This document shows positions 7,870-17,163 of a DNA stretch of 64,000 nucleotides, piece after piece. Below the pieces are notes generated by a model. The model ran no database searches. It was given only the letters and a program-made list of their open reading frames with translations, and had not been told where the DNA came from. A program made the translations under genes and the position numbers. The stretch spans positions 82,885 through 146,884 of the forward strand of contig JASGMJ010000010.1 of NCBI GenBank assembly GCA_030156535.1, read 5' to 3'. Position 1 is the stretch's first letter, and each line of letters opens with the position of its first letter. The DNA is from Candidatus Sumerlaeota bacterium. Lineage in GTDB: Bacteria > Sumerlaeota > Sumerlaeia > SLMS01 > JAHLLQ01.

Positions 7870-8609
7870 CGGGGTGGACGTGCCTCCTCCACCCGGTAGT
7901 TGAATGCCCTGTGCTTCAGCCATAGCACCCCCGCCAGATCCGCCAGTCCCACCCACAGACGGCTATTGATTCCGCCACCGTACTTGCTCGTGCCCCGTTT
8001 CCTTTCGCGATGAGCCACGGGCAACTGCACCACCCGGTAGCCGTGCATCTGGAAGAGCGCGGGATAGAAGCGGTGCGAATTGCGAAAGAGGCAGACGTGC
8101 AGCATCGGTGCGCGCTGGAAAACCTTCAGCCCGCACCCGGTGTCCACAATGCCATCGCGAAGGATTCCAGAGCGCACCAGATAGGCGATTCTGCTGGAGA
8201 GCTTGCGGATCACGCCATCGCGGCGTCTCTTGCGGATGCCTGCCACCATGTCCGCGCGGCGCCGTTTCAACTCGTCGAGTGCCTTCGGAATGTCCGCCGG
8301 ATCGTTCTGCCCGTCGCCGTCAAGCGTGGCGATCACCGTGCCCCGCGCGGCGCGAAACCCTGCTGCCAGAGCAGCGGACTGGCCGCTGTTCGGAACGAGG
8401 TGCAGGGCGCGGACCCGGGTATCGCGCCGTGCCAGTGCATCGGCCCGTTCCCCCGTGCGGTCGCGCGAACCGTCATCCACCAGGATCAGTTCGAAGGTCG
8501 TGCTTTCCTGCGCTCCCATCACGGCAAGCACCTCGGACGCGGTGGGCCCGATGTTCACCTCTTCATTGTAGAACGGGATAACGATGCTGAGGTCGGGCGT
8601 GTAGTTCAT
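7866..8609 (-). CDS. DPM/ArnC-type family 2 glycosyltransferase
   Basis: 247 residues. The start at 8609 (MNYTPDLSIVIPFYNEEVN) places the GT-A fold at the N-terminus; longer in-frame extensions are non-conserved. It shows the nucleotide-binding DDGSRDRTG block and the DGDGQNDP metal/catalytic block (DxD equivalent). The C-terminal HRERKRGTSKYG segment is typical of dolichyl/polyprenyl-phosphate hexose synthases. No transmembrane pair follows, so it is the short soluble or peripheral form. Predicted product: polyprenyl-phosphate-linked sugar for the ArnT-like transferase two genes downstream. First gene of the operon, with no clear Shine-Dalgarno and a hairpin just upstream. Confidence 0.88.
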   Translation of the reverse strand: MNYTPDLSIVIPFYNEEVNIGPTASEVLAVMGAQESTTFELILVDDGSRDRTGERADALARRDTRVRALHLVPNSGQSAALAAGFRAARGTVIATLDGDGQNDPADIPKALDELKRRRADMVAGIRKRRRDGVIRKLSSRIAYLVRSGILRDGIVDTGCGLKVFQRAPMLHVCLFRNSHRFYPALFQMHGYRVVQLPVAHRERKRGTSKYGGGINSRLWVGLADLAGVLWLKHRAFNYRVEEARPPR

Positions 8610-8623
8610 GGAAGAACGATCTC

Positions 8624-8652
8624 GCGGGTGACGTGCATTCGGTGTCACCCGC
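8624..8652 (-). promoter_or_regulatory. Perfect 9-bp inverted repeat upstream of the GT2-VTT-GT39 operon
   Basis: Arms GCGGGTGAC and GTCACCCGC surround an 11-nt spacer, ending 14 bp before the operon's first ATG. It could be a 5'-UTR hairpin controlling translation or an operator. There is no T-run, so it is not a normal intrinsic terminator. Confidence 0.35.
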
Positions 8653-8792
8653 AGGGGGCAATATCCGTGCCACGCGAGCCTGATGGAATTCTCGACCGGA
8701 CGCTTGCACCGGCGCGGCACTTCGCCGGTTGCCTTCCCCCCCCGCCCTGACTGACAAACGGCTCGTCGGCCATCTGCCCGAAGGCTCTTCCC

Positions 8793-9758
8793 GTGTCTGC
8801 TGCTCCGCCCGTTCTCGACACCACCCGTGCCCAGCGTGCTGTCGCGCTGGCCGCTGTCGTGTCGGTGGCCCTGGCCGCCGTCAAGATCACGACGGGTGTC
8901 GCCGGGTCATCCTACGCGCTGATTGCCGACGGCATTGAGTCGATTGCCGACAGTGCCAGCTCCCTGCTCGTGCTTGCCGCGCTGTGGTACTCCACGCGCC
9001 CGCCGGACAAGAACCACCCCTACGGCCACGGCAAGGCCGAGAGCCTGGCCGCCGTCGTGGTGGCGGGGGCGTTGCTCGCGGCGGCCGCCACAATCGCCTG
9101 GCAGGCACTTCACGAAATCCGCGACCCGCACGGCGCGCCCGAGTGGTTCACGCTCCCCGTGCTCGTGGGCGTCGTCGTGGTGAAGATTTTTCTCTTCCGT
9201 CAACTTGCGCGCATCGGGGGCGAGCACCGTTCCACGGCCATGCAGTCCGACGCCTGGCATCATGCCTCGGACGCGATAACGTCGGTTGCCGCGTTCATCG
9301 GCATTTCCGTGGCCCTGTTTGCGGGCGAAGGATGGGAGACGGCCGACGACTGGGCTGCCCTGGCTGCCTGCTCCATCATCGTCTTCAACGGCCTGCGCCT
9401 GCTGCGTACGGGCGTCAACGAGCTCATGGACGGCGCCGTCAGCACGGCCGAGAAGGACGACCTGCGCACCATCGCCGCCAACGTGGAGGGCGTGCGCGCC
9501 ATCGAGAAAATGCGCGTGCGCAAGAGCGGCACCGCCTGCCTGATGGACATCCACGTGGAAGTCGATGCCGACGCCACCGTCGAGGCCGGACACGACATCG
9601 CACGGGCCGTCAAGTTCGCCCTGCTCGACAGCCCGCATCGCGTGATCGACGTCATCGTTCACATCGAACCGTGGCACCCGGACGAGGAAGAGCGCCCTCT
9701 CAGTGCACCACCCAGGCAGTCGGAGGGAGCGGCTTCGGCGCCGCCGGAACAACCTTGA
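8793..9758 (+). CDS. Cation diffusion facilitator (CDF) metal/proton antiporter
   Basis: 321 residues. Exports divalent metal (Zn, Fe, Mn or Co) across the inner membrane in exchange for protons. Six transmembrane helices precede a cytoplasmic ferredoxin-like domain from about residue 215. TM2 carries ADGIESIADSASS (E49xxxD53 in place of the common HxxxD), a HPYGHGKAE loop follows, and TM5 carries DAWHHASDAITS (HxxxD). The C-terminal domain contains the family-typical MDIHVEVDADATVEAGHDIA. The E in site A places it away from classic ZitB-like Zn exporters, so the metal is uncertain. Divergent from the GT2 operon; its 3' end overlaps the convergent golvesin-domain gene by 59 bp. Confidence 0.92.
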   Translation: MSAAPPVLDTTRAQRAVALAAVVSVALAAVKITTGVAGSSYALIADGIESIADSASSLLVLAALWYSTRPPDKNHPYGHGKAESLAAVVVAGALLAAAATIAWQALHEIRDPHGAPEWFTLPVLVGVVVVKIFLFRQLARIGGEHRSTAMQSDAWHHASDAITSVAAFIGISVALFAGEGWETADDWAALAACSIIVFNGLRLLRTGVNELMDGAVSTAEKDDLRTIAANVEGVRAIEKMRVRKSGTACLMDIHVEVDADATVEAGHDIARAVKFALLDSPHRVIDVIVHIEPWHPDEEERPLSAPPRQSEGAASAPPEQP

Positions 9759-11514
9759 TGCCGAACGGTAGCGAGGAGTTGCCGAGCACTGTGAAGCGCA
9801 CCGCAACGTAGCGCTCGCCGCACGGCGGCAACGTGATGGGTCCGCCCACGGGATCGAGCAGCGAATCGAACAACTGCCCGTCGGCCTGCGACGGCCCCGC
9901 CCACGCCGTGGATACCGCAACGGCGTCCACGTCCGCATCGCTCAGCGGCAACGCGGAGGACGCCACGCGCCACGCCAGCCCGATGTCCGCGCCGCTGCGC
10001 CCGAAGGTAATGTCGAACGCCTTTGCTTCGGACGGATTGCGGTTCACCAGATGGAACTGCACGCGGTAGTCCACCATGTAGTTGCCAATGGTGTCGCCGT
10101 GCGCAAAACCCGGATGGCGGACCATGGGAACCGTCTGGCGCCCCGCCGGGCAGGAGAACGCCTGGATCTGCGAGAGCGCCATCTGGAGCGAGACGCCCGA
10201 AGGCGTGAGCGCTGCTGCGTCGAGCGTCACGGCCTCGCCGCGCCACTGGAAGTTCGGGAAGACGCCGACGGCGCGCCTCAGTTCGAACGCCCCGGGCGTC
10301 GTCGTGATCGGCACACTGTCGGCCGATGTTGCCGCCACGTTCAGGAGCGACGCCGCCGACGCCGCAATGCCCGACGTGTTCCCCGAAGGAATCGCGACGA
10401 CGGACACCACGAGGTTCGTGTTCGCATCGGCGTTCAGCACGTCTGCCCGAAGCATTCCGAAGCAGTTGACGTTCGCGTCGATGGTCGCCCCAAAGCCGCC
10501 GAAGTTGTTCGAGTACCCCACCGGCGCTCCGCCGCCCGCGGGAATCGTCACCGTGTCGTAGCGAGTATCCAGATTTTCCTCCATCCACCGCCGCCCCAGG
10601 TTCGACTCCATCTCGTGGATGTTGCCGATCAGCCCCTGTGTGACGATTACCTGGCGCGGGCGGATCGTCACGGCCTGCGGGCCTTCGTTCTGAACGTACA
10701 CGACGATGCGGCGCGGCGCCGACCCGTCGCCCGGCTGGGTGATGTGGAAGAGGAACAGATCGAAATCGTCGTCGATCGTTGTGAAGCCACTCGTGGTGGT
10801 TTGCGTGCGCAGAGCGAGCGGTACGGTGTTGCCCGCGTCAGGGGGAAGAACCGCACGCGTGGAATAGAGAACGCCGGTTGACGAGAAAAGCTCGGGGAGA
10901 TCGGAATGAATGGCCCACTTGGCGCCGGGGTGCGGCTCGGGTGCGCCGGGCAGATCGAGTCCGAAACAATTCCCCGATCCCCCGAGCGACGGAATCGTGG
11001 TGGGCTCGGCGGCGCACGGCTCGATCGGATCCGTTGGCCTCAGAAAGACCCAGCGAATGGCGTCGGCGGAAACGTAGGTTCCCGACGCCGCCTGATTTGT
11101 CAGCTCCACGGACGCCGCGCCCTGATTCAGGGTGAACGTGCCGAGGCGATTCCACCGTGAGCTGTTCGTCGTCTGATCCTGTGTCACGGTTGAAGAGCCC
11201 AGTGGCGTGATGACCTCGTAAGGCGCGTCGGTCGCGCGGTTCGACGAGGCAACCCACCAGGCGTACACGTCGTACTCGCCGTCGGCGGGGAGTTGCGCCG
11301 TCCAGCGCACGCGCTGCTCGCTGCCACCCACATCGGTGACCAGCGAGTTCGTGCCGTAGTACCCCGAATTGGATGATGCGAACCAAAATCCCGAGACCTT
11401 CTGGAATCCGGCGTCGATGTTATCGACGATGACTTCCTGCGCGGTGGCCGTCGTGGCCAAGGCAACAACCTGCGCGATCATGCCGATGATCGGTGAGAAA
11501 AGCGTTCTGGACAG
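9700..11514 (-). CDS. Secreted protein with N-terminal golvesin-like domain
   Basis: About 604 residues. Residues ~28-160 match the golvesin C-terminal-like/xanthan-lyase carbohydrate-binding-like beta-sandwich (DNIDAGFQKVSGFW, SEQRVRWTAQLPADGEYDVY, GTYVSADAIRWVF). The remaining ~440 residues are beta-rich and unrecognised. No ATG gives a sensible export signal. A CTG at 11514, preceded by GGGGGAGGG, yields LSRTLFSPIIGMIAQVVALA then TTATA|QE, a normal signal peptide; the ATG at 11481 would start inside the hydrophobic core. It ends inside the convergent CDF gene. Probably a cell-surface or secreted polysaccharide-binding protein. It follows the membrane protein gene by 59 bp and may be co-transcribed. 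Confidence 0.72.
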   Translation of the reverse strand: MSRTLFSPIIGMIAQVVALATTATAQEVIVDNIDAGFQKVSGFWFASSNSGYYGTNSLVTDVGGSEQRVRWTAQLPADGEYDVYAWWVASSNRATDAPYEVITPLGSSTVTQDQTTNSSRWNRLGTFTLNQGAASVELTNQAASGTYVSADAIRWVFLRPTDPIEPCAAEPTTIPSLGGSGNCFGLDLPGAPEPHPGAKWAIHSDLPELFSSTGVLYSTRAVLPPDAGNTVPLALRTQTTTSGFTTIDDDFDLFLFHITQPGDGSAPRRIVVYVQNEGPQAVTIRPRQVIVTQGLIGNIHEMESNLGRRWMEENLDTRYDTVTIPAGGGAPVGYSNNFGGFGATIDANVNCFGMLRADVLNADANTNLVVSVVAIPSGNTSGIAASAASLLNVAATSADSVPITTTPGAFELRRAVGVFPNFQWRGEAVTLDAAALTPSGVSLQMALSQIQAFSCPAGRQTVPMVRHPGFAHGDTIGNYMVDYRVQFHLVNRNPSEAKAFDITFGRSGADIGLAWRVASSALPLSDADVDAVAVSTAWAGPSQADGQLFDSLLDPVGGPITLPPCGERYVAVRFTVLGNSSLPFGIKVVPAAPKPLPPTAWVVH

Positions 11515-11573
11515 AACGGTTCGGCCCTCCCCCCTGAAGACTGCGTGGGGTCTGGCCGTGCCGGCCACCGGGG

Positions 11574-13277
11574 TCAATCGGGATGGGGCGCGCCGTTGCA
11601 AGCAGGGGCGTTCACACTCCCCCAAGTGAACCCGCTGCATTCCTTCTCGTGGAGGCGCTGAAGGTTGGAGCTCAACCGCATCCCATGAAAGAGTGCCAAC
11701 ATCAGTCCACTAAGGAACAACGCGCTCTCAACCTGTGGTGGGCACGGACTTCCAAGGATTTCCTCGTTGAACATCAGATCGAGATGCAGGATGAGCAGAG
11801 CGTGGGCACCCAGCCACCAGAGCGCCAAGCGTGGATGATCGGAGCGCAGGGACTCGGCACTGATCGTGAGGCAGATCAGGAAAATCATAAAGGGCGGAAT
11901 GCCCAGGACCGAGACAAGAATCAACAACAAGAGGCTGCTTGCAGGGCGGGAGGAATAATAGTCCGAGATCGCCATCATGCCTGCGACGCTGACAATCATC
12001 CAGAGGGCGGATAGCACAAGGAATGGCACAAGAACACGCTGGAGTGCGTGAAGGAGGTCCCCACAGACCATGGGGAGGCGCCCGTTGTTGTGCGCACGTA
12101 TGTGGCCGAACTGATGATGGGCTGCCCAAGCCGCCCCCAGGAAGGGGGCGAACAGGATTGAGAGAATGAATTGTTCAATAATTTCAGACCAGGTCTCTCC
12201 CTGCCAACCGCTATTCCAGCATACCCAAAGCCGTGGCAGCGACAGGATAGCCAGTGCCACCAGATACCATGCCGCACCTCTGAGCAGAAGGCCGGCGGGC
12301 CTTATGGGATAGCGGCGGGCCAGGGTGCGGCGACGACGTCCGGCTTCCTGCTTGTCAGCGGCATGCAACCGCCAGGCCTCGGCATGGCATTGGTCGGCAA
12401 GCTTCTCGTCGAAACAGGGACGGAGCAAGAGACGCGGGGTGAAACGCAGGGAGTCCAGGCATCCGCGAATGGAAAGTGCACCGAGCATCATCAGGAAGGA
12501 AAACACCAAGACGGGAGTTGCAAACGGCGTGAAGACTTCCACGACACCCGCCACATTGATGGAGGCGAGCAAGATGGGGAGCCAGATTGCTCCGGTGGCA
12601 CCGATGACGATGAGAGATGTTCGTGTCAGAGAGGCGATATTATGTCTGACGCGAAGTGCCGTCCGCACGATTGCCTGCCCGGCAATCCACGGCACCAAGA
12701 GTGTGCCCGACCCCGCCAAGAGAAGGATAGCGGCCAAGGAAGGCATGTCTCGCCATCTGGTTGACCACACTTCGGCCTCCGGCCCGCCGTTTGGTACGAT
12801 GACGAGCAAGAGGATCACGCAGCCCACCGACAGTCCGGTCAGCAGAAGCATCGTCAGGATGATGAGAGTGCGCAGGCCGGGATAGAGAAGCCCGAAGGCG
12901 ATTGCATGTGGATGAGTGCCAGAGAGAGCGAGGTTGGTAGTGAAATCCCCATCTGCAAGTTCCGATGTCCGCGAATGGCAAAAGACCGTGGCCACCAAAG
13001 CGAATACCAAGGGGACTTGGATGATGGGCAACGTCAGCCTGCGAGCCGTTTCCCGCGCTGCATACCCGCCCGAGAAGGGAAGCGTCAGGATGTCTGCGAT
13101 CTCCACGGAAACACTGTGAGTCCAGAGAACGGCGAGCAGTACGAAGCCGGCATCCCACAACAAGGCTCGACGCATTCGGCGACGGCCCCACTCCGAGTCT
13201 CGCAGCAGTGGATTCGAATCCCGTTCCCGCCAGAGATAACGAAGGCGGCGGAATCGCCCCAGAGAGTCCGATGACAT
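11574..13277 (-). CDS. Polytopic membrane protein of unknown function
   Basis: 567 residues with roughly twelve hydrophobic segments and a basic ~35-residue cytoplasmic start. A central cytoplasmic loop (about residues 285-325) contains CFDEKLADQCHAEAWRLHAA then DKQEAGRRRRTLARRYP. No family motif is recognised: it lacks ABC, MFS or glycosyltransferase signatures. GGAGGGG and AAGGGG lie upstream of ATG 13277; ATG 13175 is an alternative start that would drop the hydrophilic N-terminus. The layout of two hydrophobic halves around a charged loop resembles uncharacterised integral membrane components of export or envelope systems. Likely transcribed with the golvesin-domain gene downstream. Confidence 0.7.
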   Translation of the reverse strand: MSSDSLGRFRRLRYLWRERDSNPLLRDSEWGRRRMRRALLWDAGFVLLAVLWTHSVSVEIADILTLPFSGGYAARETARRLTLPIIQVPLVFALVATVFCHSRTSELADGDFTTNLALSGTHPHAIAFGLLYPGLRTLIILTMLLLTGLSVGCVILLLVIVPNGGPEAEVWSTRWRDMPSLAAILLLAGSGTLLVPWIAGQAIVRTALRVRHNIASLTRTSLIVIGATGAIWLPILLASINVAGVVEVFTPFATPVLVFSFLMMLGALSIRGCLDSLRFTPRLLLRPCFDEKLADQCHAEAWRLHAADKQEAGRRRRTLARRYPIRPAGLLLRGAAWYLVALAILSLPRLWVCWNSGWQGETWSEIIEQFILSILFAPFLGAAWAAHHQFGHIRAHNNGRLPMVCGDLLHALQRVLVPFLVLSALWMIVSVAGMMAISDYYSSRPASSLLLLILVSVLGIPPFMIFLICLTISAESLRSDHPRLALWWLGAHALLILHLDLMFNEEILGSPCPPQVESALFLSGLMLALFHGMRLSSNLQRLHEKECSGFTWGSVNAPACNGAPHPD

Positions 13278-13377
13278 GCCCCTTCATCCCCTCCGCATAT
13301 TGGCGGGAGACTGCGGTGGAAACGAGGAGGGACGCCAGCGGGAAATCCTGCTGGCTGGCATGATTCAGGGAAACATG

Positions 13378-13412
13378 CGGGAGGCAGGCCAATCGGCCTC
13401 AGGAACCTCCCG
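13378..13412 (-). terminator. Hairpin downstream of the HtrA gene
   Basis: Outer stem CGGGAGG/CCTCCCG with inner stem AGGCC/GGCCT, 8 bp after the HtrA stop on the minus strand. No clear U-tract follows, so termination is only a suggestion. Confidence 0.35.
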
Positions 13413-13419
13413 GCTGTGC

Positions 13420-14568
<1,149 letters not shown>

Positions 14569-14762
14569 GGCAGGGTGTGCCTCCCAGCACGGTCAGATTG
14601 TCTCAACTTGGCCCGCAGGAGCCGCGAGCCTGCTGGGGGATGTGCAAATCCCGCGCCGAGGGGAGGAAGGAGGGGCGCTTGGTGGCAACCGTTCCCGGGC
14701 GGGCCTTTCGGATGCCGCAGTCGAGGCGGCCCGGGTGCCGTGCCCGGGCAAAGCGGGGCGAA

Positions 14763-14792
14763 AGAAAAACGGGGCGGCCCGTAGCCGCCCCG
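14763..14792 (-). terminator. Intrinsic terminator of the GT2-rsmG operon
   Basis: Stem CGGGGCGGC/GCCGCCCCG with a 5-nt loop is followed on the minus strand by TTTTTCTTT. It lies 35 bp after the rsmG stop. A strong, classic Rho-independent terminator. Confidence 0.85.
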
Positions 14793-14827
14793 GTGGTGGG
14801 GAACGTTTGAGCGGTTGCCGCGGTGGG

Positions 14828-15589
14828 TTAGCTGCGGCTGCCGCGCAGGGGGCGCTTGGCCGGGATGCCTTCGCGGCGGGGATAGCGGTCGGGGGTGAGG
14901 CCCGTCTTGGGAATCCAGAGGGCGTGGCGGCGCTGCTGGCCGCTGCCGGGGACGTAGGGACGGGCGGAGACTTTGCCGGCGCCGAGCTTGTTGAGGGCGA
15001 ACTCGGCGTCCTTGATCTCGTCGGTGGGGTTGGAGCCCTTGAAGGTGAGCATCCAGCCGTCGAGGGCGAGGTAGGGGAGGCAAAGTTCAAGGGAAATGGG
15101 CAGGGGAGCGAGGGCACGCGAAGTGACCATGTCGAAGCGCTCGCGCCAGACGAGTTCGTGGGCGTGGGATTCCGCGCGCCCCTCGATGATCTGGACGTTG
15201 TTGATTTCCAGGTTGTCGATGGCTTCGCGGAGGAATTCCAGACGCTTCTTGTTGGATTCCAGGAGGTAAACTTCGCACTTGGGCCAATAGAGGGCGTAGA
15301 TGATGCCGGGGACGCCCGCACCGGAGCCGACGTCGAGGAGTTCCTCGGGCCCGTCGGGGAGGAAATCGACGTCCTCGGGTGCTGACTCGAGGGGGGCGAG
15401 GGCATCGCCGACGACTTGGATGGCGAGTTCAGTGGAATCGCGGAAGCCGGTTAGGTTGTTGTCACGCCCGCGATTGCGGAGCATTTCGAGGAAGACCTCG
15501 AATTTGTCGAGCAGGTTGTCCTTCTTGCCATTAAGACCAGACAGGTGTGGTTCGATGACTTCTGCCAGGACGCTCTGAAGTTCTGTCAT
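14828..15589 (-). CDS. rsmG: 16S rRNA (guanine-527-N7)-methyltransferase RsmG
   Basis: 253 residues. Methylates N7 of G527 in the 530 loop of 16S rRNA using S-adenosylmethionine; loss gives low-level streptomycin resistance in other bacteria. The SAM-binding Rossmann motif is LLDVGSGAGVPGIIYAL, followed by VYLLESNKKRLEFLRE and VQIIEGRAE, and the SRALAPL block that contacts substrate. The start at 15589 overlaps the upstream GT2 stop (ATGA). The C-terminal ~40 residues form a basic tail (RYPRREGIPAKRPLRGSRS) longer than in E. coli RsmG. In many bacteria rsmG sits with mnmG/parA; here it is coupled to a polyprenol-phosphate glycosyltransferase instead. Confidence 0.92.
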   Translation of the reverse strand: MTELQSVLAEVIEPHLSGLNGKKDNLLDKFEVFLEMLRNRGRDNNLTGFRDSTELAIQVVGDALAPLESAPEDVDFLPDGPEELLDVGSGAGVPGIIYALYWPKCEVYLLESNKKRLEFLREAIDNLEINNVQIIEGRAESHAHELVWRERFDMVTSRALAPLPISLELCLPYLALDGWMLTFKGSNPTDEIKDAEFALNKLGAGKVSARPYVPGSGQQRRHALWIPKTGLTPDRYPRREGIPAKRPLRGSRS

Positions 15590-16302
15590 AAGGCTCGCAC
15601 CGGTGGCTGTGTCGCGAGCAGGCGCCATTGGGCGGCCAGCCCGGCCAGCAGTATTTTGGAATTGAGCGTGGATTGCCCCGCCCGCCGTTCTTCAAACAGA
15701 ATGGGGACTTCGGCTATCCGGGCTCCTGCGGCGTGCGCGGCGACGAGGATTTCCTGTACGATGGCCGGCCCGTTCGACTGGACCTTTTCCCATTGGATCG
15801 CTTCGAGTACCCAACGCCGGTAGACCCGGTATCCGGATGTGCAGTCCCGCACGGGGAGGCCGAGCAGGAGCCGGATGTAGAGGTTTGCCCCCTGGGTAAT
15901 CAACGTCCGAACGGGATTTCGCCCCGTTTCACCCCCACCTGACACCAGACGCGACCCAATGACCACGTCCGCCCGGCGGGTTGCCCGAAGCATCTGGCGC
16001 AAAAAACGCGGGTGGTGGGACCAGTCCGCGTCCATCTCCACAATGAGATCAGCCCCCAACTCAAGTGCCTTGCAAAATCCCGCCACCCCGGCCGACCCCC
16101 GGCCTCGCTCGTTGACGCGGTGAAGCAGATGAACCCTTGGATCGGTTTCTGCTCTTTCCCCAACGAGTTTCCAGGTTCCGTCGGGAGAATTGTCGTCGAT
16201 CACCAGCACCTCAAGGTTTCTGGATACCCCAAGAAGCTCGTCGATCAGCGGGAGAATATTCTCCGATTCGTTGAAGGTCGGTAGAGTCGCGAGGATTTTC
16301 AT
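15586..16302 (-). CDS. Polyprenol-phosphate mannose synthase-like GT2
   Basis: 238 residues. Transfers a hexose (mannose in characterised relatives) from GDP-sugar to polyprenyl phosphate. The motifs are those of DPM1: PTFNESENI near the N-terminus, VIDDNSPDGTW, VEMDADWSHHP (DxD), GSRLVSGGG, DCTSGYRVYRR and the C-terminal VPILFEERRAGQSTLN. No membrane anchor follows, as in short bacterial Ppm1/DPM1 forms. It supplies lipid-linked sugar for GT39-type transferases, several of which are encoded in this window. First gene of the operon with rsmG, separated from the divergent DinB gene by a 240-bp region with no visible coding content. Confidence 0.9.
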   Translation of the reverse strand: MKILATLPTFNESENILPLIDELLGVSRNLEVLVIDDNSPDGTWKLVGERAETDPRVHLLHRVNERGRGSAGVAGFCKALELGADLIVEMDADWSHHPRFLRQMLRATRRADVVIGSRLVSGGGETGRNPVRTLITQGANLYIRLLLGLPVRDCTSGYRVYRRWVLEAIQWEKVQSNGPAIVQEILVAAHAAGARIAEVPILFEERRAGQSTLNSKILLAGLAAQWRLLATQPPVRAL

Positions 16303-16542
16303 GCAGAGCTGATCGTACCCCTAGGGAGAAGGACAACCGGCGCACGCATCCTTCGCAGCGCAACGCGTTAGTAAGTCTTCACAAATCCCCTTCCCCGGCA
16401 AGGCAAAATTTGCTGGCCCCCCTCGGCCCCCCCTCGTGATAAGGGGTTTCAGGGGACATTGGGCCTGAAACAAGTCCCCCGTTTTTCAGGGATTTTGGCC
16501 GCTTTCGCCCCACCCGACCTTCTGCCAGGAGATCCGCTCGCC

Positions 16543-17016
16543 ATGCCTGAGTTGTCGACCGTCAAGGAGCAAACCTTGCTCCTGCGCCGCATGATCGGAA
16601 ACATTGCCGCCGAGCACGCCGAGCGCGCCGACCACATCCCCCCGACATGGAAGAACAACCTGCGCTGGCACGTCGGCCACTTGGTGACGACGCCGCGCCT
16701 GCTGGTTTTCGGCTTGCTCGGCGAGCCGCTCGGAATGTCCGAAGACTACCGCCACTGGTTCGCCAAGGGCTCCAGCCCGGCGGCATGGGAAGACGACGTG
16801 ATCCCGCCGCTCGACCAGTTGATCGAGGAAATGACCGCTGGGACAGAGGCCGTCTTCGAGGCGGTGGCGGGGCGCGAGAATACGCGATTTGCCCAGCCGT
16901 ATACGACGAGCCTGGGCGCCGTGCTCTCGACGCCGGCCGAGGCACTGATGTTCAGCCAGGCACACGACGGCATCCATCTGGGGCTGGTGCTGGCACTGCG
17001 GCGCGCCTTGGCGTAA
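16543..17016 (+). CDS. DinB/YfiT-like four-helix-bundle protein
   Basis: 157 residues. The start at 16543 follows AGGAGAT; a longer frame upstream lacks a site. The pattern is that of DinB-like metal-binding four-helix bundles: an N-terminal long helix, W(K/R)NNLRWHVGHLVTT with the first metal-ligand His, a central acidic loop, and a C-terminal SQAHDGIHLGLVLALRRALA with the H...H pair. Relatives include damage-inducible DinB and bacillithiol transferases (BstA). The substrate here is unknown. It stands alone between two divergent or differently regulated genes. Confidence 0.8.
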   Translation: MPELSTVKEQTLLLRRMIGNIAAEHAERADHIPPTWKNNLRWHVGHLVTTPRLLVFGLLGEPLGMSEDYRHWFAKGSSPAAWEDDVIPPLDQLIEEMTAGTEAVFEAVAGRENTRFAQPYTTSLGAVLSTPAEALMFSQAHDGIHLGLVLALRRALA

Positions 17017-17163
17017 ATGGGCGAACGGCGAGGTTCGTGGTCGGGATTCCGATCAGAACTTTCGATCAGAACGATTCCGGTATCCCTCGTGATGGCTTCT
17101 CCAGACGCTCGACGGCGAGCAAGGAAGCCGTGCACCTGAGAATCTGCCGGGGACAGCCGAGTC

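Noticed and set aside
13200..13235. tRNA T-arm-like sequence (gtggattcgaatcccg)
   Set aside because: No acceptor stem, D-arm or anticodon arm can be built on either strand, and it lies in the N-terminal codons of the membrane protein gene. It may be a chance palindrome (GGATTCGAATCC).
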